A DNA stretch of 64,000 nucleotides from Odiellus spinosus (lineage: Eukaryota > Arthropoda > Arachnida > Opiliones > Phalangiidae): assembly GCA_963920705.1 (NCBI GenBank), contig OY987228.1, forward strand, positions 18,980,565 through 19,044,564, written 5' to 3'. The notes under the pieces are model-generated. The model made no database searches and was not told where the DNA came from. It saw only the letters and a program-made list of their open reading frames with translations. The position numbers were made by a program, and so were the translations under genes. Of the stretch, positions 1 through 12,400 are shown in pieces (within the stretch, counting starts at the first letter, position 1; each line of letters opens with the position of its first letter).

Positions 1-376
1 TAATTTGAAATCTAGCCAAAATTTGATATAGAAATTCGTTTTATTTTAAAAATTGGCCCAAAAATATCAAAACTGTATAAGATTATTTACTATTTCCATA
101 CAATTTGATTGACAGTTATCTCAGAATTTATAAGATGTTTGATAGGAACATTGTAAAGCTCTAAAAATAGCTTTGAAATGATAAAAACTGCTAACCCTGG
201 GTGGTCACTCCAGAGAGAGAGAAGGGGGTCTGTACAATATTAATATTTCCGAATATAACGCTTGTTTCCGTAACCTGCTACTTTTCTTCTCACTAATGTG
301 AAAGACAACGTAGACACGTCGCACTTGAGCAAAGAGTTTAAAACCTCTTGCTTTTATTTTACTTTTAATAATTTAG

Positions 377-543
377 GTGAAATGGGTGCTGGATTGAGTC
401 GACTGAAACATCTAGCAATAGGACTAGGAGATGAAATAGAGGATCAAAATACTATGTTAGAACGTTTAGCTGATAAAACTGAAAGAGCCGAATTAACTAT
501 TCGGAATCAAAACCGGCAAATTGGTAGAATTTTGAAAAAGTAA
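377..543 (+). CDS. SNAP29: SNAP-29-like SNARE, last coding exon (partial gene)
   Basis: This is the final exon of a Qb/Qc-type SNARE; earlier exons lie outside the window to the left. It begins after a tttag acceptor (375-376), with two bases completing a split codon, and encodes about 54 residues before TAA. The translation GAGLSRLKHLAIGLGDEIED begins a heptad-patterned SNARE helix, with the Q of EIEDQN at the ionic zero layer, and ends in RILKK. The C-terminal position of the motif, with no cysteine cluster visible, and the GLSRLKHLA start resemble the second SNARE motif of SNAP-29 more than SNAP-25. By family knowledge, SNAP-29 drives trafficking and autophagosome-lysosome fusion. AATAAA stands at 674-679. 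SNAP-25 or SNAP-47 relatives remain possible without the N-terminal half. Confidence 0.75.
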
Positions 544-640
544 AAATTTGAAGGAAAAAAAGAGTATTATATGGCGAAATTCGAAGGATTAATATATATA
601 GTTTATTACACACGTTCTGTTAACGTTTCGTATGTAAAAT

Positions 641-646
641 TTTATT
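641..646 (-). terminator. Possible poly(A) signal of the minus-strand gene
   Basis: TTTATT on the plus strand reads AATAAA on the minus strand, about 155 bases past the stop of the gene ending at 800. If used, the two convergent transcripts overlap. Confidence 0.4.
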
Positions 647-673
647 TTTATTCATTTCTTAACAGACAAGAAA

Positions 674-679
674 AATAAA
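674..679 (+). terminator. Poly(A) signal of the SNAP-29-like gene
   Basis: AATAAA lies about 130 bases after the stop codon at 543. The transcript should end near 690-705, close to the 3' end of the convergent gene on the other strand. Confidence 0.6.
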
Positions 680-799
680 TATTGAAAGTTAACCACGAAT
701 AAAATTAGTTAAGAATTTTTTGACGAGCGTTTTGAATTCTAATTATATTCTATAATATGCTTAAAGATAAAAAAAAAACTCCGACTAATTTAACGACGT

Positions 800-1731
800 T
801 TAGTCATCAAATAAGACTCGAACAATTTTGTCAGGACTCTTATTTATGACGATAATGTTATCTTTCAAAGTTATGGTAATTTTGGATAATTCTTCCATTT
901 GAGGATGATCCCGATCGTCACACCCTAAACTAGCGTTTGGTTGCTTAGTACTTGATGTTTTGCCTAAATTATGTTGCGTTTCATTAGACAAAATTGTCTT
1001 TCCAAAGATGATTTTAACTTCGGGTGAGAATGAGTCATCGGCGGAGCAATTATATTCTTTATTCTCTCGAAGAAACTTAATCCTATTTTCGTGATCTTCG
1101 TCGCGTTCTTTTAAGAGTTTCAAGATCTCTCGTTGTTCTCCTAAATCGTAAGGATCGTTGTAAAACGTCACGGGAGGCCAATTAAGTTCCGCTTCCTCTG
1201 TAGAGGTATCTTGCTCAACGTCGGGAAATTCGCGGGTGTTAAATTTAGCGCCGCTTGATACGTATAGTTCAAGAGGTTCGTTTAAGCAATTTGATTGGTT
1301 ATCCGAATCTTTTAACGATTCTTTTACGCAGTCCAATTGGACCTTCGTGACAGATGGTACCAGGGCCTTAGAAACAATCTCTTCTTGATTTTTCGGATGT
1401 TTCGAAACCTTTAAGAAAGAATGGGTGGTGATTTAAAGAAAGCGAATTAAAATATTTCCAACTTAAAGAAACGGAAGGTTTAAATAAGGAGGGGACCGGA
1501 AACGATTATCGAATCTCTGTTATTACAACAGCTGTTGTAATAATTAAAGCTTACTTTTAATCCGCGGTGTCTGTCTTTCTTTTCTCGTTTTTCCGCGGCC
1601 TCCAATGTCGGGGAATCGTAATTATCTCTTTCGAATACGGATTTGGAATCTTGATTAACAGTTTGGTGGCGAATCTTACGATCTCGTTGGGCGTTAGTCT
1701 TGTTAAGGCACCCGTAATAATGATGAACATT
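800..1731 (-). CDS. Unrecognised protein, two 3' exons (partial gene)
   Basis: Two minus-strand exons join in phase 0: 1731-1555 (59 codons) and 1408-800 (203 codons including TAA). The upstream exon follows a strong polypyrimidine tract ending gaacag and stops at a GTAAGC donor; the downstream exon begins after cttaaag. The joined 261 residues are highly charged: the first exon contains FERDNYDSPTLEAAEKREKK, the second an acidic stretch (DVEQDTSTEEAELNWPP), a charged helix (EQREILKLLKERDEDHENR) and a C terminus ending KIVRVLFDD. No signal peptide or membrane segment is seen. I do not recognise the family. Upstream exons should lie at higher coordinates but were not identified. The two short open frames at 1557-1767 are other-frame shadows of the first exon. 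The exon model is inference from splice signals and amino-acid composition. Confidence 0.6.
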
Positions 1732-3752
1732 CTGTTCAAATGGGAGGAAAAGGGAGGGAAATATTAATCTTACGAAAAAGAAAGAAAAACCGCTTTCCGT
1801 GATTCTTATAATCTCGAATTTTTAGATTATAATTGAAGATAAGGAGACAAGTATCGAATGTATAATTTTTAACGATAGGAAAGTGTCATTAAACAATGTT
1901 ATGGAAAGCTAATTAAGGAGTCTTGACACCATCCCCGTTGACTAAAAACACTAGAGGTCTTTTTTATTTCGAATTAATATGGAAACATACGTAATTTGAT
2001 TAGTAAGAGTGTGACATTTCGAAAAGAATCCTTGGGTCACTTTGGGTGGAAACATTTTGCGGAGTTACTAAGGTTTTCAGTGTACACCCCAACTTTTCTC
2101 TAATGAAACGGCTACCATGCTTTTTTAAGAATTACGGGAACATTATTCGAGTTTCGAAAATTTTAGCTACTCCTAGCTATTTCTAATTTTTGTTCAAATG
2201 GGTTTTAGCTTTTCCTTTAACACAGATGCTTGGCAGATAGAACCTTTCTACAGGAGCACTATATAAAATGCGCTACAAAACTTGACTCTGGAAGGTAGCT
2301 TTCCGACGTTACGAAAGGTAAAATGTTTTAAAAGGTTCCGACATACTTTAACCACATTTAATTCATCATTTGTCAAGAAATTACTAACTTTAAATCATGA
2401 TGAATTATTTTTCTAGTTAAAACCTGAATATTCAATACTGTCCTCAAAACTATTAGCTTGTGTAGTTTTCTTTGTCTTTTAAGCTTAAAAAACTAGATTT
2501 TTCATGCTAGTTTCTACCGATTTGTAGCCTTTTAAAGAGTACCACAGGATTTTGATAATTAAACTTACTACAGTAAATTAACGCAAACTGAAAATTGTAA
2601 GTCATAGAAGGTAACCAAGCTCGAGCCGGTACGCAAAACATTAGCTACCACCCCCTTTACGCTTCAGTGATTTGAACTCTTCCTCGAGATGAAGCTGCGG
2701 AAGGGGCTATTTTACGCATGGCAATGCCTTAATAAATAGCTTCCCTATATAGCCAGCAGAGGGCATTTCTTCAGCAAGACTTTTTTTAAAAACTGCGGCT
2801 GGTTTTTACAACCCGCCTTTCCCTAAGTTCAAGAGAAGTTTGCAAAGTGAGAAAAGCTGAGGTGACGAAGTCATTGCAATCTCCGCTCGTAGACTATTTT
2901 AACCCTTTCCTACCACGCCTGTGAAATTCCAGGTATTTTAAATAACCAGCGTTTATTGGCCATGGATACATTCGAAATTAACTTTTTGCTGTATGTTGTC
3001 TATCCTTAGAGAAACTGTTTATTAATCCATGGCCAGCCTTTAAGTTTGCTTGTGAGCACTTTAGAATATAGGGCGTTAACTACTTTTTTGGAATAAGTTA
3101 TGAACTTTTGCCCACGCTGGTATTATTCAATTCCTTTTTTTTTTGTTAGAAAAATACTAGGTAAACCTCAATTTTTACGAGTTAATTTTTCCTATAATGA
3201 AATGCGTCGGAAAATAGAAATTTACATCTCGTATAAAATAATTTTTCCATCAAGCGACGAGGGGGGAATTTAATTAGAGTTAATTAGCAAAAAAAATGTG
3301 TGTCTTTTTTTTTGTTTCATCTCTCCCTGGAGCGGAATCATTTACAAGAATAATATTTAGAGATTTTTAAGAATCGGAGGTGCCTCTTTCGCGTGAAGAA
3401 TAGCCTATTGAATTATTCAATGGGATAAAGAAAAAAAAAAATTGATTAAAAAATGAGTTTTTTTTCGTCAGTTTTGCAATTTAAAGCGAAAAGCAGCTGA
3501 GGAACCCTTCAAAATAAATTACTAAAATTATTTCTATTCCCCTTTTTTGGGCCTCTATACTTTTAAAACTGATCTGAAATGTTTCGCGGATGACTTTTCC
3601 AAACGGAATTTTCTATACCACGAAAGCAAATGCCTCAAATTGGGACTGAAAAACAATTAAAAGTAAGTTACTACTTCAGTAACTTATGCTTATTAATAGG
3701 ATTAACGTTGGATTTTCTAGAATTAATGCCAATTTAATTTAAAAAAAAAACT

Positions 3753-3909
3753 TTAAAGGGAATAGAACATGCAAAGCTTTCTTTACGAAAGACCCCCTAA
3801 ATTATGGGATGAACCTATAACAAGACACTGCTCTGAAATTCGAAATGATGAAGACATTTCTACCCTATATGGATTTAAAAAAAAAACTTATGGGTTCTAT
3901 TCCCTTTAA
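3753..3909. mobile_element. TTAA-flanked MITE, family 1 (157 bp)
   Basis: The ends are inverted copies: TTAAAGGGAATAGAACAT on the left and, read on the other strand, TTAAAGGGAATAGAACCCAT on the right. Both carry TTAA, the expected target duplication. No coding capacity. The terminus fits the TTAAAGGRR pattern of T2-type MITEs. Confidence 0.8.
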
Positions 3910-4007
3910 AAAATAATTCTAAATAATCTGTATTTATTAATAACATGTTAATAATCAAACTTAATTACCACGATTAATAATTTTAATTAAAGAGGCTATC
4001 TGTCTCT

Positions 4008-4117
4008 TTAAAGGGAGAATGCAACCTAATTTTTTTTCTAGTTTAATATTTGTTTTTAAATTTTTTAATGTTGGATTAGGCCTAAAAATCACTTGTTAGT
4101 TTGCATTCTCCCTTGAA
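4008..4117. mobile_element. TTAA-type MITE, family 2, short copy (110 bp)
   Basis: Left terminus TTAAAGGGAGAATGCAACC; right terminus GTTTGCATTCTCCCT followed by TGAA, a mutated TTAA. It shares the GGATTAGGCCTA and AAATCACTTGT blocks with the longer copies at 45449 and 53277, so it is an internally deleted member. Confidence 0.75.
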
Positions 4118-7036
4118 TTAAAAGAAACACGTTATTATTTGTAAGTTTAAGTAACTAAAGTCTAAGAAAGGACCATCTCTTACGAAAGCAAACTGCGAGG
4201 GACTCATATAAATTGTTTTTACCCCATCCAAGCGTCGTGATCCGTTCCAGTTGATGTCATAATAATCGTAATAAAATTGCCTCTGAGAAATCCAATTCTG
4301 GCAGGCTTCATCGTAGCGTTCTTGTCGTCCAAAATCCGTATTTACGTCAATTTTCCCCTTTCCATTACTGAAAATTTATTCCTCGGGCTATTAGATAATT
4401 TTAAACAACATTTTTTTTATGATCCCACGAGGTTAGGCGGCATTTAGATTCGCTCGGATAACTTCGGGGAAAGCGCTAAAGAAAATAACATCGCGTAAAC
4501 TCGATCAAAATAACCCAAAGTCATCGAAGCGAGCCTAAATGTTTTGTTGCGTAGGAAGGAAAAAGGTTCATCCCTCAAAATATGATAATGTCCGGAATAT
4601 TATTATCTCTCCCCCCCACCCCTTAAACGTTTTTGTTATTTTATTTAAAACAATCAAACAAATAGTAATTATTCGAGGTAAAATTAAGGGAAATTGTATT
4701 ATAGTATCTTGTTTTTCGACCTTTTTTTTTTTTTCTTTCTTTCCCCCCACGTCGTTTAAAATTATTCATTCAAAGTGATTCAAGGCGTAAAGATGAAACT
4801 CTGGTATTCCGAAATAAACTCTACTCGAGGGTTACTCGATGTTAAAAACCCCCAACAGAGAATTTTAAACTTCCGCTAAGTTGATGGAAGGGGGAAAAAA
4901 AAATGAAGTATACATTTGGGACAATTGCGGAAATGAGATGTCAAAAACGATATTATTCCTTTTGTGCCGCGGATAAAAGAAAGGTTAATCTTTTAAAAGT
5001 TTGGTGACACAATATGATAAGGTAGCGTGAAATATCCGTCGATCCTAAGTCGGAAAAAATCTTTTGAAATTCTTTTTCTCAATTCAACTTTGAGATCAAG
5101 TTTTTACGAGTCGTAAAAAAGCGTTTTAAACGGTTAACAGTTTCGGGGCATTTGTTATCTTTAAAACAATAATGATTTTATGGGCGAAATAAAATGATTT
5201 TTCTTTTTCTTTTAATTTGAGCCCGCGGCCTTCCGTGATCCGTGAAAATATCCAGCGTTAGCCACCGCGCTAAATTCTACGCTTATATTTTAAAGGAAAA
5301 GCGAAACCCGAGAAAAAATAATTCTCGTTTGTCTAATTCTAATTTCAAACTTTCAAGTATAAACTATTTTGCAACTCTATTTCACTCCTTAAAATAATTT
5401 CTTATCAAGCAAACCTTTGTTTTGAAATGTTTTTGAGGTTAATGTATAATTTCGATCCGATTTCGTAGAAAATAAAGTTCTTTATCTGTCTAATGGATCA
5501 GTTTTAAGTTGAACCTTTTATAGAGTTTATCTATCTCTTAAGGCTATTTCGGATACAATGGAATCTTTCACGCCTTTTTGAAGTATAAATTGATTACCTG
5601 TCTATTTTAGGATTTATTAATTTTATACGTGTCATCTTTCCTTTGACAATTCTTTTGTAAACTCGGTCCGCGATCAATTTTTTTTAAGAGCAAATTATCC
5701 CCTATAGCGACGATTTAATTGAAAATGAAAGCCCAACACTTGATAAATCGACAGAACCATAAGGATAGATTTATATAATGGAATCGTTTATCACGATCCA
5801 TAATTGCTCGGGATGACAAGGTATTTTCGCTCTCTGGAGAAAATAGAAAGCCCTATAGCCTTGTCCTTACGATACGATGCCCAAAGTGCTTAGGAATTAA
5901 AGATGGTGAATCGTAATTGCGTATTTTAGACGCGCCTCTTCTAATATTCATTTTTAAGCCCACCCGCTTTTCTTTTCTCTTTTAAAGAAAATCTATGTCA
6001 GAAGAAGGCGTTATTGTTGAAAATCAAACCCGCAGCATTGTTTTCTCTACTCGTACGCGATTTAGAAATAGTTTTTTCACTTACTTATGGTCTTTATCTT
6101 TCACGGACGATCTCGTTCGAAAGGATTTACCGCCATTAATTAATTCCTCCTTCTTTGAACTATTTTGATCCCGTTTCTAATGGAGGAAAGAGTTTGGCTA
6201 TAAACGAACCTTATCGCTCTTTTGTTTTCGTATTTTACCCTTCTCATTTCCCCGAGTACTTCTTTGTTCTTCAACAAAATTTGAGTTTTCATCCACCTGT
6301 TAGGTGACTTAACGTCGTATTCCGCGTCTTGAAAAGGAATTAATAGAATTAAATCGTGAAGTTAATGATAACCAGTAAATAATGACGGATCTATTGTCAT
6401 ACTTTGTTGAAAGAATTGTCCCGCTCTGAAGTTTTGATACTCAAAAACGCCCGAAAAATCGTATTTCAGGGGCGGATTCCTGTAAATTGACCTAAACGTC
6501 ATATTGGCTTCAAAATACACGGTTATCAATTGAAATAGCGCGCGTGGTCACGCAAAATTAAGAATACAATTTCGCGCGAAATTCTTTTGAATTTTTTGGC
6601 GCAATTTTTCAGCGCAATTTTTCAGCGCGTGAAAACCTTCAATTGTGTAGGGGGTAGGATTGTAGGAATGGTGGTATTTGCTAGTATGGATTAACTTAAT
6701 ATTTCTGTTTAATGTTCTTTAAGTAAGCTGTTTTATTATTTTCTTGTGGAATTTCGCTTAGGTGAACGTAACTTTAAACCCTAAAGATTTTGAAACTCGA
6801 AATGGCGAAGAGAAAGGGTTGTTACTTTTTAGGGTTTTTGGGAATTCAATATGTGTAGATGTATTGCGAAATAAAATTTTATTTGACAAGATAGCGTAAA
6901 AAGGTTTATAGCCTCGAATAAAAAGCGGTTTTCGGCTTCGTCGGTGTCTCAAAATCTTAACTCTCATCATTTTCTTTCTCAATTTCTTTTTCGATACCTT
7001 CTGTGGTCAAAAATTCGCGGGGTGGGGGCCGTGCGC

Positions 7037-7064
7037 AGAGAGAGAGAGAGAGAGAGATAGATAG
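7037..7064. repeat. AG/ATAG microsatellite
   Basis: About ten AG units followed by ATAG units, just upstream of the probable first exon of the GAS2-like gene. Confidence 0.85.
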
Positions 7065-7079
7065 CGCCGTTGCGCTAAA

Positions 7080-7184
7080 GGCATAATTTCCCAGTAGTGA
7101 GCCTTCCCTCCTCCAAGCGAGGCAGTCGAGGCTCGAGTCAGCGCAGTGCTGGAGAGAATTACGCTGTTGAAAATCTAGTTGCTT
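7080..7184 (+). other. Probable non-coding first exon of the GAS2-like gene
   Basis: A locally GC-richer segment (with ccaagcgaggcagtcgaggc and gcgcagtgctgg) ends at a strong GTAAGT donor at 7185. It lacks a conserved open frame. A matching acceptor (ttaatttcag, ending 9261) precedes the start codon at 9426, so 7080-7184 plus 9262-9425 would form the 5' UTR. The left boundary is a guess. Confidence 0.4.
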
Positions 7185-7379
7185 GTAAGTAGTTTATTTT
7201 CTATTTATAATAATTAATTCTAATAATTTAGTCGCAAATTAGATGTACTATTTGATAAAATACCTCGAAAGTGAAGAGTTGTTAAGCATATTTTAATGAA
7301 AGACGTATTATCTGCTTTCCTAGAGAAGAGACAGCTATCATAGCCTAGGCTTAGAAATGCACCACAGCGGCATTTGATA

Positions 7380-7410
7380 AAAAATTGGGCTGTGGCACAG
7401 CCCAATTTTT
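7380..7410. repeat. Perfect palindrome with one-base centre
   Basis: Two 15-base arms (aaaaattgggctgtg and its complement) flank a single G at 7395; pairing continues outward imperfectly through TTTGATAAAAA / TTTTTATCAAA. The loop is too small for a microRNA hairpin. Confidence 0.8.
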
Positions 7411-9425
7411 ACTTTTTATCAAAAAAGGCTGCGGGCAATTGGATTCCAGAGGATAAGCGTTTTTCTTGTAATTACTTATTTCAAGGATTTTCCCGGACGG
7501 TGCTTCTGCTTGGAGATTATAATTATGTTAATATAAATTAGAGCTTTATATTAAAGCGGTAGGAAAATTGGATAGGTATCGTTATTAAATTAAACGAACA
7601 AACTAACAAAAAAGAATGAGTCATATGTCAAATCTACAGTCCAAACCCAGTTATTGATGTTTCTCTCAGGGTAATCCTATCATTAAGTTGTCAATATTTG
7701 AGTCTATCTAGGGGTGATTTTTATCTATCTACCTTGTTCGTTTTATTGCTCAACATATGATATTAATTTCAAATTCTTGGATCAAATTATTTAAGGCTGA
7801 TATTACCAAATATGTGTAGGTTTTTGGTCATAGACCTTATTTTAAATTGCTTGTTTAATTTTCTATCGCTAGAGGCGCGTAATTTCGTAACCCGTTCCGA
7901 GGATGGGTCTTTCTAGTATAGTTTTTTATTTGGCTGACATGCGTTAGATAATATTTCCATGTTTTTTGAGTACTGTGAGAAATTTTCGTTTAAAAGTTTC
8001 CTGTCTAACGTAATCTTCTCATTCAATATAGTCTGACTAGTCCAGCCCTTAGGCTCAGGAGTTTCCTATCAAAAAATATTTTAAGACCTCTTTAGAAAGT
8101 TTCAAGCGAAAGCCCTCTTTTTTTTTCTTCTACGTAATATATCTTTTGTTGTTGAAATATTGAGGCTAGCGTTACGTTTATGAAGATTTAAGGGAATCTA
8201 TAGTTTTGCCTCACCTATTTTTAAAGTTATCTTCAATTTTTTTTTATAAAACCGGTGAGAATTTAATATAATTCATGGGAGTGCCTTATTAGGTGAGAAA
8301 CCTCCGGGCCAAACTAGGTCGGTTTTTCCCAGAACACCAGTTTAACTGGTGCTTTTTAACAGTTAATATAGCCTCAAGCTACAAGAAGTGCTTTCTCCGC
8401 CAGTCGATCATACCTGTGTAGTCAGTCAGCCTTTTTTTTCTTTCTCATTCCGCGACTTGGCAAGGCCTAGACCCACTTTTATTCACTCGCGTTAACAAGA
8501 TGTTTGACATGAATCGAACCGCGTAGTCTTTAAAAACATTCTCCCATTTCTTCTTTTTTTTTAACGGACCAATGATTTTACACACGGTTTAAAACACTTT
8601 AAAAATTATACGGCACTTCTTAACAGTAAGTTTAAGGCGTGTGCTCTCATCGTATAATTTGTAAAATGCATTCAAGCAAGAATTAACCGCCTGTTGGATA
8701 GTTGGTACGTTAGAAATACGAGGATTAATTAAACTATAAATTTAAAACCCATTTATCTTTTTCCCATTTATCCTTTTAACGCTTCCTCAACACCCTTTCA
8801 ATTACGTTAAAGAGATAGTTGTCGATGATTTTGGGAGCGTTATTTGTACCCTAAAATCAAGGTATTTAAAAATGATAACTAAAAGATCAGGGAAAAGACG
8901 ATTTAAGTGATGCCAAATGGTCAGGAAATTCTAAAATGGCGCTAAAAGGTCAGGGATTAAGTAGAGATTTTAAAAAGGGCACCAAATGGTTAGGGAATGA
9001 TCATTTTTATCAAAAAACTATTTATCCCTGTAAAAATAACTAGTGCAAACATTACTTTAATGAAAAAAAGGTTAGTTTATTATCAAGCTCATTTAAATTT
9101 TTGTCTTGAATCTTTGAGACTGATTTCTTGTCATATTAGTAAATATTTTGCAGAAAATTATACACTTACCATTCTACGAAATGTTTGCTACAGTTTTCGT
9201 TACTATAAATTTGATAATTTAACTATCCCTTAATTTCAATTTTTTTCTATATTAATTTCAGGTTAATGATCTGCCTGGCTGTAGATCAAATTTACAAATA
9301 CCACGATGAGATTGAAATAAATTCATTTAAAATTTGCACTTTTAGTGCCGTTATTAACTTTGGTTGTGATATTACGGCAAGATAATTAAAAATAGACTCA
9401 AGTTTAATATATATTAAAAAAAAAT

Positions 9426-12400
9426 ATGGCGAGCCCGGCTAAAATGAGACCAAAGTCTCAGGAAGCGTATAACGGTAACGATAATGTCGACGAAGAAGAA
9501 GTAGACTCTGCTGGTGTAAATACCGAAGAATTTCACGTGATGAGGATGGAACCTCGTCCCTTTAGACCTTTTAAAACCAGCGAAGAATATCTCTACGCCA
9601 TGAAAGAAGATTTGGCCGAATGGTTAAACACATTGTATAATCAAAATATTACTGTGGATAATTTTTTCGAGAAACTGGAAACGGGTGTCATTGTGTGCCA
9701 GTACGCGAACAACGTTATCCGATTAGCTCAAGAATTGAAATTGACTAGAAAACTAAGCATCCCCATTCCTGATAGGGATGTGGTATATAAGACGGATGTA
9801 CACCCGGGCACGTTCAAAGCTCGCGATAATATCTCTAATTTCATAACTTGGTGCCGAGCCATCAATATTAAAGAATGCCTGCTCTTCGAAACGGACGATT
9901 TGGTTATGAGAAAGAACGAACGTAGCTTTATATTGTGCTTGTTAGAAGTTGCCAGGATTGGAGCGAGGTACGGAATGCCCGCTCCTGTCTTAGTACAAAT
10001 GGAACAAGAAATTGACGCTGAAATAGAGGAAGAAGATACTGAAGGAGAAGGGCACGTTGATAGTGACTACGCTAGGGAAACTGTCATGACTCGCTCCTAC
10101 CAAACCCAGGAACAGAGGATGGCTCAACTTATGGGATTACACGAAAGGGTAATATAAATTTTTTTCACTTTTAGCTTGAAATAGTACGAGACTGCGGGGT
10201 GCATTTTTGCATAGTCTCCACAGTTAATGCTAAATATAAAATTCTATAACATTTTAGAGACAATGTATCTTATTACCAAATGTCTAGGTAGGTCTAGAAA
10301 ACTCCGTAATTTGACAACTTGATATTTATCAGTCTTAACTTGGGGGAGGGGAGTCTATATGGAACTTTATCCTAAGACTTTAGTAGTAATTTGATAAGGT
10401 TTCATTGAAAATTTCCCTTAAAGTGAGAATGCAGCCCCAACAAATGATTTTTTTCCATCAAACTTATTTACAGCTACAAGTTGGTTTTTAACTTAACTCG
10501 CAGTAGGCTTAACAAGGATCCATGGACAATTAAATATCTCTCTGGCAAATCACTTAAGAATTGTGCTTTTTATTCCAACAGTAAAATGCTTTCATCTAAG
10601 TTTAATAGGCTTTTGCTCATTTTCCAAAGACATAATACCATTGATCCTTGTTAAGCCTACTTTTCTAGTAAAAATATATATATTTCTAGGTTAATAAAGC
10701 TCGCGTAATTCGCTGGTGGTATCAAACTCTCCGTGGTTTATTGTTAAGCCTACTTTCTGGCTAAGTTAGAATTAATGGATTAGGTCTATTTATATTGTTT
10801 ATAGAAAATCGCTTGTCTAACTGCATTCTCCCTTCAAAAAGTAAAATATTTGATCCTTCATGTAGGGCTCATATTTGAGCCCTTGACTTTTTTGGTTTTA
10901 AATTATTGGTAATTTGAGTATTGACTTTTGAGGTTTTAATGATTGATAATTTCAAGAGTATATAATGTAACTTCTTAACTATCTAGCCATAAAAATATTT
11001 AGAGTGTTTTTTATCGCTGGCAATGTGCTTTCTCATTGCCTTATCTAGTTATAAATTATAATTGATAAATTTAATGAATTGCATCATGATCAGCAATCTC
11101 CCTTTGTAGCCGCAGTGATGACACATTTTATTGATGGGTAGTAAACACTTAATTGGGGTAATATCGAAGTTTGTTGATGATAATAGTGAATAAAACAATT
11201 TTACTGGTTATAGGCCATTAAGGACGGCATCCTTCAAACAATAAATTTAACATTTTTGATTTAATGAAGGAAAAATGCGTTGCTTCATACGCTATTATTC
11301 AATTTGTTACGCTTTATATGGATTAAAAGTACATTTTGAAGCTTGAATTTATTTTGAGCTTGATTGAGGCTGTCACACATTTTTCATGAACTCCAAATGT
11401 AAATTAAGTAGCATTTTTGGAAAGAACGTTGTAAAAATAATATTTAAAATGTATTTACATATGTCATAGAAAAAATTACAACAAAAGTAAATATATTTTA
11501 TCCCAATTTTTAAAGTCAAAATTACCCAGAATATATCATCACTATGGTTGTGTGGCTATCGAAGAGTCTATAGTTGATTCTCACATGCTCTGAAACACGT
11601 GATAAGGTTGCTTTCGCGCAGTCTTTTTCGTAAAATTACTTAATCCAGCAAGTCCTACATTTCTTACGAATCATCTGTAAATTTCGTTCCATAAATAAAA
11701 TACCAGAAGTCTATAAAATTAAGTCAGGGAAGTTACTATCTACTCTGTAATATCGTAATGTTAAACTAGAAACATGTCTGATCCTGAGCCATAGTGACGC
11801 AAAGGGTTGGTAGAAGTATAGGCTTTAAACCACGTACATTTTTGACAAAGTTACGTAAAATTTCGTAAAGGGCGACATTTTATCGCACTTTTAATTTAAT
11901 AGCCAACCCACGAAAATTCTTTGAGGTCAATACAAGATAGCGCAGTTCAGAAACGTATGAGAAAGCTACTGGATTCTTTTTTAAATACGTAGATTATATG
12001 GTTGCCAATAAGATGAAATGAAGAATTATATGATTAACATTGCGCAATTTCTTGACTCATGCAGCTGATAATTTTGTCTCAAAAATCAAAACAACCATAT
12101 TGGCCTATATACTTTTTAGAATTTAAAACTTATTTGATTGATGCTTGAATTATGTCATATGGTTCTGCATTCGATCAAGTATACCAATTGATTAGCCATA
12201 AGTATCTAATAAATTATATGTATAAAAAATACCGTGTTTTTCACTAAAACTAATCTGTCTCTCTCCCGTATCTGTAGGTCGTTAATCTTCTGAACGGATG
12301 CACCTGTCCTTCGCAATTTCCAATGATAAAAGTATCTGATGGAAAATATCGTATTGGGGATACCAGAGTTTTAATTTTTGTCCGGGTGAGTTGGCGAAGG

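Larger units (their letters stand above)
1740..7034. other. Intergenic or intronic AT-rich DNA without a recognised gene
   Basis: No open frame looks coding. Upstream exons of the minus-strand gene could be hidden here. The stretch holds the MITEs at 3753 and 4008, a small inverted repeat around GGCCATGGAT (about 2959 and 3026), and homopolymer runs. Confidence 0.5.

Noticed and set aside
1557-1767. Two opposite 60-66 aa frames
   Set aside because: Both are other-frame shadows of the splice-supported exon 1555-1731 on the minus strand.
7369-7420. microRNA precursor
   Set aside because: The terminal loop is a single base, incompatible with Dicer-type precursors.
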